Made by a program: the position numbers and the translations under genes | The notes under the pieces: generated by a model | Told to the model about the DNA's origin: nothing | Seen by the model: the letters and a program-made list of their open reading frames with translations, nothing else | Database searches by the model: none | Source of the DNA: Mesostigma viride | Lineage: Eukaryota; Streptophyta; Mesostigmatophyceae; Mesostigmatales; Mesostigmataceae | Reading direction: 5' to 3' | Assembly: GCA_009746045.1 (NCBI GenBank) | Contig: RPFO01000137.1 | Coordinates: 35,001-74,475 of the forward strand | DNA length: 39,475 nucleotides | In this document: positions 15,445-24,320 of the stretch, piece after piece | Position numbering within the stretch: position 1 is the first letter of the stretch | Layout of the letters: every line of letters starts with the position of its first letter

Positions 15445-15992
15445 GATGATCTGAGCAATACAATGAAGCATCGGGGGGAGGGGGGGGCGGTGGATTTCAG
15501 GGTTTTTAGAGCTCCGAAGCACCCACTAGCAGATTTAACGAGGAAATTAACCGAACTGAAAATTTTTCGGGAAAAGCTCGTGGTAACGCTAAAATAGACT
15601 TACCAACGAAGAGAAATTCGCTCTTATCGCACGCGAGCCCCGTGGAGGCTGGGCTACCGCGATGGTGTACTTTTTTGCATCTGCGGACAGCAGCCCGCAA
15701 AAGGGTCGGCAGGCTCGTACCCACCCCCGCGCGAATATTTTTTTCAGCTTGCAGCACGTCGGTAAAATGGAAAAAAAAATATCATGAGCGATCGCACATC
15801 TCGGATCATGTGCAGCAAAATTTTCCAGCGTTAATAATGCTTAAATGCCTCCATCAAGGTCACCGCCATTAAATCAGCCGACATAGCTTTTTGGCCACAA
15901 TTTGCACCGAAATTTGGTCCGTACCGTCCAGCTCAGTCGGGCAAGTCGGAAAGATTTTTCCGGCCGGCTCTCCGCGGGAAAAATTTGATGTG

Positions 15993-16676
15993 ATCGCTAT
16001 CGAGGTCCTGCAGAACACCGCAGGCCTCACCGCCCAGGTGGTGAAGGACATTGCCGCCAAGCCAGACCCTGCTGGCCTGGCCGGCGATGCTCCTCCCATC
16101 ACGACCTGGGCGGACATGCTTAAGCAGCACACCACCTCCACCACCTCCGTCGTCGCAGCACAGCTCCACTGCGGCAGATGCTTGACCTCCGCGAGGAGGC
16201 CGAGCTCGCCAAGCGCAGCCTTAACGTCATCGTCAAGAACTTCGCCATGGTGGAAGGTGAGAATTCCGAGAAGCTTGCGCGTGAGTTTGAGAGAGAAATC
16301 CTTGGTCGCATGGGCCTTACTGGTGAGATCGAGCTGGTCGCCCACCGCCTTCCCCGCGCGCGCGGTAAGGCAGGGGCGCCCCCGCTCCTTCTCACCTTTA
16401 AGAACCCGGCGGACAAGATTTCTTTTCTCAGACGCCGCAAGCGACGGCGAGAAGACTCTCTTCACCCTTGACGACGACTTGACCCTGGCGCAGCAACAAC
16501 GGCGACGGGAGCTATGGCCGACCTACCTCCAGCTCCGGCAGACCAAGGCGGGGCAGCTGGTGTACCGGCTGGAAGGGGGCGGCAATCTACGTCGGCCACA
16601 AGCCCTGGTAGCCGGTAGGCGACCCCCGCGGCCCCAGCGACTCCAGACGCCCCAGCTTAGGGGAGTACAGCAGTAG
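15993..16676 (+). pseudogene. LINE-like ORF1, 3' half (interrupted copy)
   Basis: Continues the ORF1 broken at 12605: IAIEVLQNTAGLTAQVVKD, then PPITTWADMLKQHTTSTTS. A frameshift near 16165 leads to LDLREEAELAKRSLNVIVKN, then PRARGKAGAPPLLLTFKN. A second shift near 16430 returns to FTLDDDLTLAQQQRRRELWP, ending RGVQQ and a stop at 16676. The block NVIVKxF, PRAxGKAGPxPVLLTFK, LKNRKKLS, DDDLTLAQQQRRRELWP is the RRM-like nucleic-acid-binding part typical of non-LTR retrotransposon ORF1 proteins. Confidence 0.72.
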
Positions 16677-17132
16677 TAGTGTAGAATAGCTAGATAGACC
16701 GTGGCCATGTACATGTACGCCTCCTACAGGCTCAGTACAGGCACTATACCAGCTAAGCCACACGCATTATTTAACCATGTACATGCGTGCCTATGATGTG
16801 CCACACTCCAGATGATGCCCAGCTTTATGTAGTGAAGCTGTGCCCATGCAGAGAGCTGCTCTCTGCTGAGATGCCACGCTGTAGCTTGGTATAACTATGA
16901 TGATCTTCCCCCCCATGACAGGCTCCCCCTTAGCTGGGCATAGCTTGATAGATCACGAGGATGCAGATGCCCTGGTGCACCTAGCTAGAGCAAGGGTCGT
17001 TAACATTCCCACCCTTGCAGGAAGTAGCTTAGAATGTATTATATAGGCCATATGCCCCTTCTCTGGGCTATGTGCTACAGATACTCCCAACGGAGTTATG
17101 TTCCTAATTAATTGATTAATTAATTAATGCAG
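16677..17132 (+). mobile_element. 3' UTR and end of the interrupted half-LINE
   Basis: The stop of ORF1 is followed by GCAGTAGTAGTGTAGAATAG, shared with the other ORF1 copies. The family A terminal block begins at about 16850, with the hairpin ACTCC-CAAC-GGAGT at 17093-17106 and a (TTAA)n tail to about 17130. There is no reverse transcriptase between ORF1 and this end. Confidence 0.72.
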
Positions 17133-17199
17133 GGGCGCGGACAGATCCAGTGCATGTGCACAAGCTAATCAAGGGCATGCAGCCGCGTCCTGGCAGCTA

Positions 17200-17439
17200 C
17201 CGGAGTGGTCAAAGTCACTTTGCGACAAATTATGTGCGAATCGACCCCGCAAACTGCTTCACTTTGGGTCACAAACTCTAGTTCCCATGCCATGGTACGG
17301 TTTTGTACTAATCTCATTGGATTGTACTAGAAAATTAGCACCGCGTCACAATCACCATGTTGAAATAGTTTTGCCTCACAAACATAAACTTTCATTGTGC
17401 GCAAAATTATTTGTCCCAAAGTGATTTTGACCACCACGG
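17200..17439. mobile_element. MITE-like element 1 (CCGTAGTGGTC family)
   Basis: Left end CCGGAGTGGTCAAAGTCACTT, and right end the reverse complement of CCGTGGTGGTCAAAATCACTT. It is 240 bp and lies between CTA and TAG, so a TA target duplication is possible. Subterminal GCGAATCGACC and CGCAAACTGC blocks are shared with element 2. No coding capacity. Confidence 0.75.
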
Positions 17440-17499
17440 TAGTACGTGCATGCATGCTAGGCACCCTCATGTGCAGGTTGTACATTGAGATCAAGTATA

Positions 17500-17882
17500 C
17501 CGTAGTGGTCAAAATCACTTTGCGTCTAATTGTTTGCGAATCGACCTCGCAAACTGCTATTAATGGGCTTCATTTTGGGTCGCAAAGTTCAAATGTTACC
17601 GCGCCGCGCCTGCGCCGCGCCGCACAGTCCCGGCCAAGCCTAGCTATTTTATAATCAGAGCTACCCAATGGATCAATATCAGGTTGCTCAGTTGGGTAGT
17701 TGGGTTACATCGAAAAGGGGGCTAAAGGATATGAAGTCGGTGAGACCTTAGCCACTGACCACAAACAAGTCGATCGGCTCGCAAACCTGAAACTTTGCTT
17801 TCGTTTTGGGTAGAAACTATACATTTCAAGTTGTTTTGGGGTCGCAGAGTAATTATTCGCAAAGTGATTTTGACCACTACGG
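17500..17882. mobile_element. MITE-like element 2 (CCGTAGTGGTC family)
   Basis: 383 bp with terminal inverted repeats CCGTAGTGGTCAAAATCACT at both ends (right copy in reverse complement). Subterminal TTTGCGAATCGACCTCGCAA and TTTTGGGTCGCAAAG blocks are shared with element 1. The left flank is TATA, while the right flank is CGCAG, so a clean TA duplication is not seen here. Confidence 0.78.
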
Positions 17883-17967
17883 CGCAGCTAGTAGCCCATT
17901 GCCTTCTTGAACCATAGATCAATTGCTTCATGCATGAAACCAAAATAGGAGCATGCACTTAACTGGG

Positions 17968-18030
17968 TTTAATTAATTAAACTCGTGCTCCCGTTGGGGA
18001 GTCACGGAGCACCGAAGTGCTTTTAATCCC
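17968..18030 (-). mobile_element. Family B 3' end (hairpin plus TTAA tail)
   Basis: Read on the minus strand: ...CTCCGTGACT, hairpin CTCCC-CAAC-GGGAG (18001-17988), CACGAGT, then TTAATTAATTAAA. The same end occurs at 26118-26180 (-), 26600-26670 (+) and 31884-31929 (+). The rest of the element rightwards from here is not recognisable. Confidence 0.65.
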
Positions 18031-18380
18031 TGCATGTGCACAACAGGAAGAAAGGGCAGAGACCCCCTTTCTCCTTCATGCCAGAGGCATGCCACAGCGG
18101 CAATCAGACACGCCCGATAGACGATCCGGCAAGTGCTGTGGGTGCAATAAGACCCATGTGAGCATATCATCAATAACAAGTAGCGTGGGCGAGTAAGCTG
18201 ATCATAGCCAGGACGTAGCATGGCTGTACAAGGGCTAAGCTAAGGCTATGGCTGGTTGTGTACCGTGTGTTAGCGGTACGTGCACGTGACTAGGTATGGT
18301 GGCACAGCTAGGCAAACATTCTAGGCATGGCTGCCCTGGCGGCAGTGACTACCAATGGATACAAGCTAGGGCTGTTCAAG

Positions 18381-18590
18381 CTATTCTAGCCCGCAGCTAG
18401 GGGGCGTCCACATCTTGTGGTTAATCATCAGGTCCCCGCCCCTCCAGTACACCTCAAGTGGGCTTCTGGGGGTCCTGCATGCTTGTGGCGGACGTGATTC
18501 CGGCCACAGGTCGCGTCGCTGCTGCTGCTGAGCGGGGGTCAGGTCGTCGTCCAGCGTCCAGGTGAGGTCGTGCAACCTCTTGCGACGAGA
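18381..18590 (-). pseudogene. LINE-like ORF1 C-terminal fragment
   Basis: Encodes LTWTLDDDLTPAQQQQRRDL then WPESRPPQA and a VYWRGGDL block, matching the end of the other ORF1 copies (DDDLTLAQQQRRRELWP ... VYW). It is preceded by a K/R-rich remnant. A truncated relic. Confidence 0.65.
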
Positions 18591-18632
18591 AAGGAAACTA
18601 CCATCGGTCCGGTTAATTTAATCACCACCAAC

Positions 18633-19035
18633 AATAATCGCGAGTAATAGCTTTTCGAGGCATTAGAGCGCTTCACAGTGCCTATCCTATGCCGGCCCTT
18701 TCACATGCAGCACATGTTTTACTTTTAGCTACTTCAAATGTGAAAATAAGAAACGCGCATCACTGTTTGTATCACTAGACGGCTCACCAGGCACAAGTCT
18801 TAAGTAGAAATGATTTCTTTGAAGTCATTTCAAGTAATAATCGCGAGTAACAGCTTATCGAGGCATTAGACGCGCTTCACAGTGCCTATCCTATGCTGGC
18901 CCTTTCACATGCAGCACATGTTTTACTTTTGGCTACTTCAAATGTGAAAATAAGAAACGTGCATCACTGTTTGTATCACTAGAAGGCTCACCACATGTCT
19001 TTAGTAGAAATGATTTCTTTCAAGTCAATTGAGTA
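18633..19035. repeat. 203-bp tandem duplication
   Basis: Two adjacent copies starting AATAATCGCGAGTAA at 18633 and 18836. Shared landmarks include CGCTTCACAGTGCCTATCC, CACATGCAGCACATGTTTTA and GTAGAAATGATTTCTTT. The copies differ by scattered substitutions and a few indels. No gene is seen. Confidence 0.9.
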
Positions 19036-19782
19036 ATCATTGCATGCTCGCGCAAGACATACACACACAGGAAGAGGAAGGGAGAAACAGAAAGAGGGGC
19101 CCGGGGGGGGGGAGGAAGGGAGAGATGGGGCCAGAAAGAAGGGAAAAGAGCTGATGCCGGGATGTGGCGGGGGTGGACAGGGGGGAGAAAGACATATGAA
19201 GCATACAAAACAAGAGATGATAGAATTACGCACACAGAGAAGCATTGACAAGCACGGAGTGGAGATCATGGCCAGATAATGAGCTTGGTAGGTACCAAGT
19301 CGGACTGACAGCCCATCATACTATAACTTGACGTGCAAAGGATTTCAGTGCAGCACACGCAGATGAAACACACAGAGTGCGTGAAGATCATGACACCAGC
19401 TCAGATTTTATTTTGTATTGCAATGCAAGTAGGGATGTTATATACATTACTGTGTGCGAAAAGCGGTGTGCTTGTACACACTGCATGATATATTCTCGAA
19501 AAATCTACACTGTAAATGGGTTATGGACACTGAAAATATACACATGCGCAAAAACCAATGTGCCCAAAGAGCACTATACAGCGTGGGCAACACAAGTAAG
19601 GGCCTGCTAACCAGCCAACGACAGTGCTGACGTGTAAGATAACAAGTTTGTTTCATTTCGGCAAGCCATCGACAGAGTCAGAGATGGAGCACGTCTAACT
19701 AGCTGTCACCAAGCTCTCGTGCAAGTTTTAATAATGACCGCTCGCTCAAAGTAAAAATGAACTGAACAATATGGCATATGTA
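19036..19782. other. Non-coding, purine-rich at 19068-19200
   Basis: A G/A-rich patch (AGGAAGGGAGA, GGGGGGGGGAGGAAGGGAGA) at about 19070-19200, then unique AT-richer sequence to the 3' end of the next gene. No supported gene. Confidence 0.5.
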
Positions 19783-20475
19783 TCATTCAACGATGATCAC
19801 TTCCTTGGGTTGGCTCAGGCGCGGCTTCTTTGCTGGTGTCTCCGCTGCACCTGGTTGCTTAATGGGCTGCAACAGCTTTCTGGCCAAGTCCCCGCAGCTG
19901 AGCTGGATGTCATCAAAAAGGCCATAATCCTGATACGACTTCCAGAACTTATTGCTGAACACCTCTCCAATACGTGTCAAAACAGCCTTGTATCCAGAAA
20001 GGTCCTCGTCTGCTGGCAGGCCTTCCAGAAGCTTGCACAGTTCCCTGTTGAGATCATTAACTACATCGCTGCCTTTGAAGTCGTAGATCTTGCCGTCAGG
20101 CTCAAACTTTGTTAGGCACTCCGCCATAAAGACGTACCACTCCATCAGCGTCAGCTGGTCAAGATGCTCCCTGGGTGTCTCGAGCATGTCCGCGACTGCG
20201 TCGCACACAGGATTCGCCTCGTCGAGCAGATGCCATTTGCCACAGCACGCTGCTTCGGCATCGGCCTTGGCTCGTGCAAGAGCCTTTTCCATCTCCGATT
20301 TGAGCAAAACGAGTTGCGCCTGGGATTTCTCGGGGCTACCGGCGGCATCGAGAACTGTGACGCGGAGGTGATCCAACAGCTTCGGTTTGTTCGCCAGGTT
20401 TTTGAGAGCGGAGACAGCGGCGTCTTGTGAGAGGCCTTCGATGACGGTGATCAAATCATCTTTAGAGGCGACCAT
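19783..20475 (-). CDS. Unknown intact single-exon protein, 230 aa
   Basis: An uninterrupted frame from an ATG in good context (GCAAATGG) to a stop. The protein is mostly helical and charged. The N-terminal part reads SKDDLITVIEGLSQDAAVSA, like a small helical bundle, followed by KSEMEKALARAKADAEAA, a likely coiled coil at about residues 60-80. A middle domain contains LTLMEWYVFMAECLTKFE. The C-terminal tail has a basic PAKKPRL, a candidate nuclear localisation signal, and ends in VIIVE. Its amino acid composition is normal and unlike the repeat shadows around it, and it is not broken, which argues for a real gene. No family is recognised. Confidence 0.7.
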   Translation of the reverse strand: MVASKDDLITVIEGLSQDAAVSALKNLANKPKLLDHLRVTVLDAAGSPEKSQAQLVLLKSEMEKALARAKADAEAACCGKWHLLDEANPVCDAVADMLETPREHLDQLTLMEWYVFMAECLTKFEPDGKIYDFKGSDVVNDLNRELCKLLEGLPADEDLSGYKAVLTRIGEVFSNKFWKSYQDYGLFDDIQLSCGDLARKLLQPIKQPGAAETPAKKPRLSQPKEVIIVE

Positions 20476-20699
20476 TTGCCTTCGTTCTTGAAATTTTTAT
20501 TGCGTGGGCGAAAGTTCGACGGTTGAGTCTCAGGCTCGGTTGAGACCGCATCAATATCCACCACTTCGCAGAAATTTTTGTTTATGCCAATCGAGATGCC
20601 AATCCTGGCGGGAAAATATTATTTTGAACCACGTGGATACCCACGCGGCCCCTTGACTGTAACGCAGACATAATTCTGACATAATTATGTGTATCTTAC

Positions 20700-20702
20700 G
20701 TA

Positions 20703-20740
<38 letters not shown>

Positions 20741-20800
20741 CCCACGCCCTTCCCATCTTACGTATGTACAGTTGTTGCTGTTGTTGTTGTTGTTGTCGCC
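20700..20800. repeat. Two (TTG)n microsatellites
   Basis: GTTGTTG runs at about 20703-20740 (13 units) and 20770-20797 (9 units), each preceded by the same TCTTACGTATGT. The shared 12-base prefix suggests one duplicated segment. Confidence 0.93.
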
Positions 20801-21465
20801 GCACATGGGCAGCATGTACAGTATGTACTACTGGAAACATTATTTTGTTTTGTTGGAATAGGATGATACTCGATGTATTTCTGCCTGCAAGTATTTGCCA
20901 GGCCTTGGACCAGGGCTTGGACGTCCAGTCCAGAATTCTGTGTGGTCCTGGCTTGACATTTGGAAACCGATAACCTTCCTGGCTTCTGCCATGTGTTCAG
21001 CTTTACGGTACTGTATGTTTGTTAATTAAGACTTAACCCAAAGCGTTCAGCGTTCCATGGACAAATGGATACAGGATAACAGGTTCCTTGCATTAATTTA
21101 ACGTTTGTAAAAGTTGGAACAGCACTGGCATTGGGCCTGCTGTCGGACGGCTCTGCATGTCTCTCCTGTATCTTAAGCAAAAAAAATTCCACATTTCCTC
21201 CAATGCGCGGACAACTGCATGATTTGCAGGCTACGACCTTTCCGTTGCTGGAGACTGCTTACATTGCGTTTGATCGTAATCCGAAAAGCTTCGTCAAATT
21301 CATCATTTGGGAATCTCTTACTCTTTAAGGCGCATATAACTGGGCTCGGCACAAGAGAGGCCCTCACTCGTAGCTGGGCTTCGCGGCTAGCCGGCTGAGG
21401 GGTATATCCATTTAACTGCGGTCGCTCCACACGTAAGCCAGCCATAATTTCAATGCACAAGGATA
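20801..21465. other. Non-coding stretch
   Basis: No supported gene. A thymine/adenine-rich segment lies near 21000-21110. Nothing in the six frames resembles a known domain. Confidence 0.45.
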
Positions 21466-21469
21466 CACA

Positions 21470-21590
21470 TTTCCATCACCATTCATCTTCATCATCCTGA
21501 ACGACTCGAAAACGCGGAAAAGATAACGGCAGGCTCGAGCTACCATGGTCCGGATTCTCCCGATTTCTGGCCTGCGCTGGTTGTCTCTTT
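21470..21590 (-). repeat. Dispersed repeat D, inverted copy
   Basis: On the minus strand it reads GAGACAACCAGCGCAGGCCA, then GAAATCGGGAGAATCCGGAC, then GTAGCTCGAGCCTGC and TTATCTTTTCCGCG, followed by GAGTCGTTCAGGATGATG. The same text is at 28829-28945 (+) and, in part, at 23271-23555 (+). Confidence 0.8.
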
Positions 21591-21645
21591 GATTTAACTG
21601 CGGTTGACTTCTGCAGATTCCATTGCCTCGGTTTCTTCCGCAGCC

Positions 21646-23250
21646 ATGGGGGACGCGGTGAACGGCTTGGGCTAATCTTTGGCTCATCTTATCGTTGGGG
21701 CAGGTCTTGGCGGTGTTGGCTGCGCGCGTGCTTTTGAAGAGAGCTCGATGCCATACGTCGTTTTCGAGAAATCCGACGTCGTCGTTGGCGGTAATTGGAA
21801 TCTCGCTAACCTGCACTGCGGATGGGTTAACAAGGAATCCCTGTCGCAAACTGGTCCTATCACTTTCTCCATCCCCGGATTTTAGAAGCAGACGCCGACC
21901 ATATCCGCAGACCCGTTTCAAAACTATCACAACGGCGCCGAGGACATCCTGCGGATGACAGACCAGGTCATAAGGCAGCTGGCAAGGGGCAAATATTCTT
22001 CGGCCGGCAGGTCTCCTCGTACACGGAAAACGACGATGGCACGGTGCAGGTCGCGTGGATAGACCTGCGCTCGGGAACGAACCACAGCGACCGCTTTGCG
22101 GGCATCCACGTGCGGACGGGCCGGCTCGCCAAGCCGCGCTCCTGCTCCTTTGACTGCGAGTGTGCCTTCACCGGCCAGATCCGCGTCGGGTTGCAAGATG
22201 ACATCCGAGGCAAGGATCTGGCCGGCAAGCTGGCCGTGGTCGTCGGCAACGGTTCCTTTACAGTAGAGGCGGCGTCCCGCTGCCTGAAATACGGCGCCAA
22301 GTCCATCACTCTACTCGCCTGCCGCCCGCGCTTCCACCTCTTCGACCTGGCCACGCACGTCCTGGACTCCTTCTACAGCCCGCTCGCCGCGCACGGGTCC
22401 CCGTACAGCCACGCGGTCTGGGACAAACTGCTCTCGCGCAACCGCAAGGCAGCCGTGGCACTCGGTGTCGAGGAACCTGATATTCAACGACCACACGACC
22501 ACGGTACTCCATGGTAAGGAGCACGTCATCTTCCGCGACGGCCTCCCCGCCTTCTCCCTTGACGCGGTCGCGCTCGGCTTTCACTATGGCCTCGTCCGCA
22601 TAGTTACCGGGGCCGAGGTGGACCACCTGGTCCCCGACGCGGTCGCCACGACCGCCGGCGAGGCCATCCCCTGCGAGCTCCTCATCAAGGCGTTTGGGTT
22701 TGACGCCGCCCCGCCCGCCCCGCTCAAGAACAAGACCATCTGCGACTCGGTGTGGGCTGATTGGAAGGCCAACCAGATGACGATCCACGGAACCTGCGTC
22801 GTGCCGCCCCAGCTGGTCCTGGGCCCGACCATCCCTGGGGCCTCCCTGCTGCTCGTCTCCTACTTCAAATGTGCTGTGAAACATTGAGCGCGCGGTCGCC
22901 TACACTTCATCACCAACAAGGGCAAGTTCCGGGAGCTATAGTTTGCGGCCGTGGTGCGGTTCACAACGGTGGGCGGGTACGAGGATGTCACGTACAAGTC
23001 GGCGCTGCTCGCGTTCAGCAAGATGTTCGTGAGCGGCGACATGTGCCTCATCAACAGGTTCCTCGAGAGCATGGCGCAAAAGGAGGAGGATGGCAAGCTG
23101 TTCAACGAGCGCGCGGTCCTGCATGCGGACAAGCAGAAGTGGGTCGCGCTGTGCGAGCGGTTCACCACACGGACGGGCAAGCCCGCACCCCCTTACCCAT
23201 TTGAGGAGGAGCTCGCGAGGGCGTGCGCGGAGTCACAGGATGCGGTTTGA
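21646..23250 (+). pseudogene. Flavin monooxygenase-like pseudogene, intronless
   Basis: An FMO-like frame starts at the ATG at 21646 and shows a Rossmann FAD site, LIVGAGLGGVGCARAFEE, then YVVFEKSDVVVGGNWN. A second GKLAVVVGNGSFTVEAASR (GxGxxxxE) fits the NADPH site. In-frame stops occur at 21673 (TAA), 21883 (TAG), 22885 (TGA) and 22939 (TAG). Frame changes near 21985 and 22450-22475 are also needed to follow the homology to the final TGA at 23248-23250. All three stop codons are hit, so a reassigned code is unlikely. The gene has no introns, unlike the MurG-like gene, which would fit a retrocopy or a transferred bacterial gene. A precise substrate class is not assignable. Confidence 0.72.
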
Positions 23251-23266
23251 GCACCGAGATATATGA

Positions 23267-23500
23267 TATGATTCGAGTTGTAAAGACCATGATGAGACAA
23301 CCAGTGCAGGCCAGCAATCGGGAGAATGCCGACCAATCGGGTTGTATATACGGGCATTATTACTTGGTTGTCTCTGATTGCATGATTCGAGTTGTAGAGA
23401 CCATGATGAGACAACCAGTGCAGGCCAGAAATCGGGAGAATGCCGACCAATCGGGTTGTATATACGGGCATTATTACTTGGTTGTCTCTGATTGCATGAT
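23267..23500 (+). repeat. Dispersed repeat D, two tandem copies
   Basis: Two units with period 114 (ATTCGAGTTGTA at 23271 and 23385) that differ at about two positions. Each contains GAGACAACCAGTGCAGGCCA, TCGGGAGAATGCCGACC and GGGCATTATTACTTGG. Related, more diverged copies are at 21470-21590 (-) and 28829-28945 (+). The near identity of the tandem pair points to a recent duplication. Confidence 0.9.
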
Positions 23501-23595
23501 ACTGGGTTTGGCTGTGGCGTCTTGTACACGGACCTTGTTATCTTTTCCGTGTAAGAGTTTCTGTCCTATTCACCCGGGGAGAGAAGCTGGAGAGC

Positions 23596-23968
23596 ATGTT
23601 GGCGGCCGCGGCCCCGGCCGCCGGAACCGAGCGCTGGGCCGCTTGGATCAACCACACTTGGTAAACACAAATAGGCCAAATGTAGATTAGTGACCATGGT
23701 GCGGTGCATGGGCTGGAAATGTGATGCCAGCTGTCTAGTTTGATCACGGAACCAGCAATCGAGTTTGATCACGGGTTCGTGCCCGCAATGTGCGGAATTG
23801 TACCAGTATTACAAGTGCTGCAAGCAAGTTGGCAACATACTGTTTTCGCGTGTTGGAGGGCGATATCGACCGAGCGAGCGTGAAGACCTTAGGCCTAAGG
23901 AGATGTTCCCCAATCTTGCCATGTACAAATTGAAGAAAGCAATCAGGGGAGGAAGCCGAGTCGGATAG
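23596..23968 (+). CDS. Possible small two-exon gene, unknown
   Basis: An ATG at 23596 opens MLAAAAPAAGTERWAAWINH and meets a donor TTG|GTAAAC at 23661. A cysteine-bearing frame follows from about 23764: SCPQCAELYQYYKCCKQVGN, then RYRPSEREDLRPKEMFPNL and a basic end, stop at 23966-23968. Joining 23660 to an AG at 23762-23763 keeps frame and gives about 90 residues with a CPQC and a KCC motif. The acceptor lacks a good pyrimidine tract, so the splice is a guess. The second segment has coding-like composition. No family is recognised. Confidence 0.3.
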
Positions 23969-24120
23969 ATGAGGCGAGCGGTTTGAATCTTGTCATTCCG
24001 CTGCTTGTCAATGATCTAGAGTGCAACCAATAAGCCCTGCTGGCCCTGCCTGTCCATAATTTCATGCCCCATTCGAGCCTTATATTTTTTATTTGCTTTC
24101 CTTTTCTTGTGTTAATCATC
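23969..24120. other. Non-coding stretch
   Basis: Unique sequence, no feature supported. Confidence 0.4.
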
Positions 24121-24174
24121 CCACGGTCCTAAATTTAGGACTTTGTCCTAAATCGTCCTAGTGGTCACTATAAC

Positions 24175-24320
24175 CGAGGTACCGGGGGGGGGGGTCACTA
24201 TATGGACCGTACCCCATGTGGACCGTACCCGGCATGATGTACCCGACCCGTGGTACCGGCACATGGTACCCGGATTCCGTACCCGGGTACCGGGTATAAT
24301 GGCGGGAAAGTAGGTACCTC
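24175..24320. repeat. GGTACC/GTACCCG short-motif cluster
   Basis: In about 140 bases, GTACC or GGTAC occurs over ten times in both orientations (GGTACCGG, GACCGTACCC, GTACCCGG, CCGGGTACCGGGTA) around a run of 10 G. The arrangement is rich in self-complementary pieces. No coding content. Confidence 0.65.

Larger units (their letters stand above)
12606..15992. mobile_element. 3387-bp TIR element inserted in the LINE ORF1
   Basis: The ends are perfect 14-bp inverted repeats: CACATCAAATTTTT at 12606-12619 and AAAAATTTGATGTG at 15979-15992. The flanks are GCCAT and ATCGC. Keeping one AT gives GCC ATC GCT ATC GAG, reading NAIAIEVLQNTAGLTAQ, the same text as the sibling ORF1 (TAIAIKCLQNTAGITAQ). 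The inferred target duplication is therefore 2 bp (AT); a 3-bp ATC with ends offset by one base is also possible. Inside are a degenerate ~175-bp satellite, a G-rich minisatellite and one candidate gene on the minus strand. No standard DDE transposase was recognised, so it may be non-autonomous. A CACTA-like origin is only suggested by the CAC start and the 2-3-bp duplication. Confidence 0.8.

Noticed and set aside
15451-15603. Confident two-exon model for the zinc-ribbon gene
   Set aside because: Donor and acceptor look good, but the upstream open frame ends in phase 1 and the downstream frame needs phase 0, so the join introduces a stop.
21646-23250. Reassigned stop codons in the FMO-like gene
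   Set aside because: All three stop codons occur in frame, frame changes are also needed, and other genes here end normally with the same codons.
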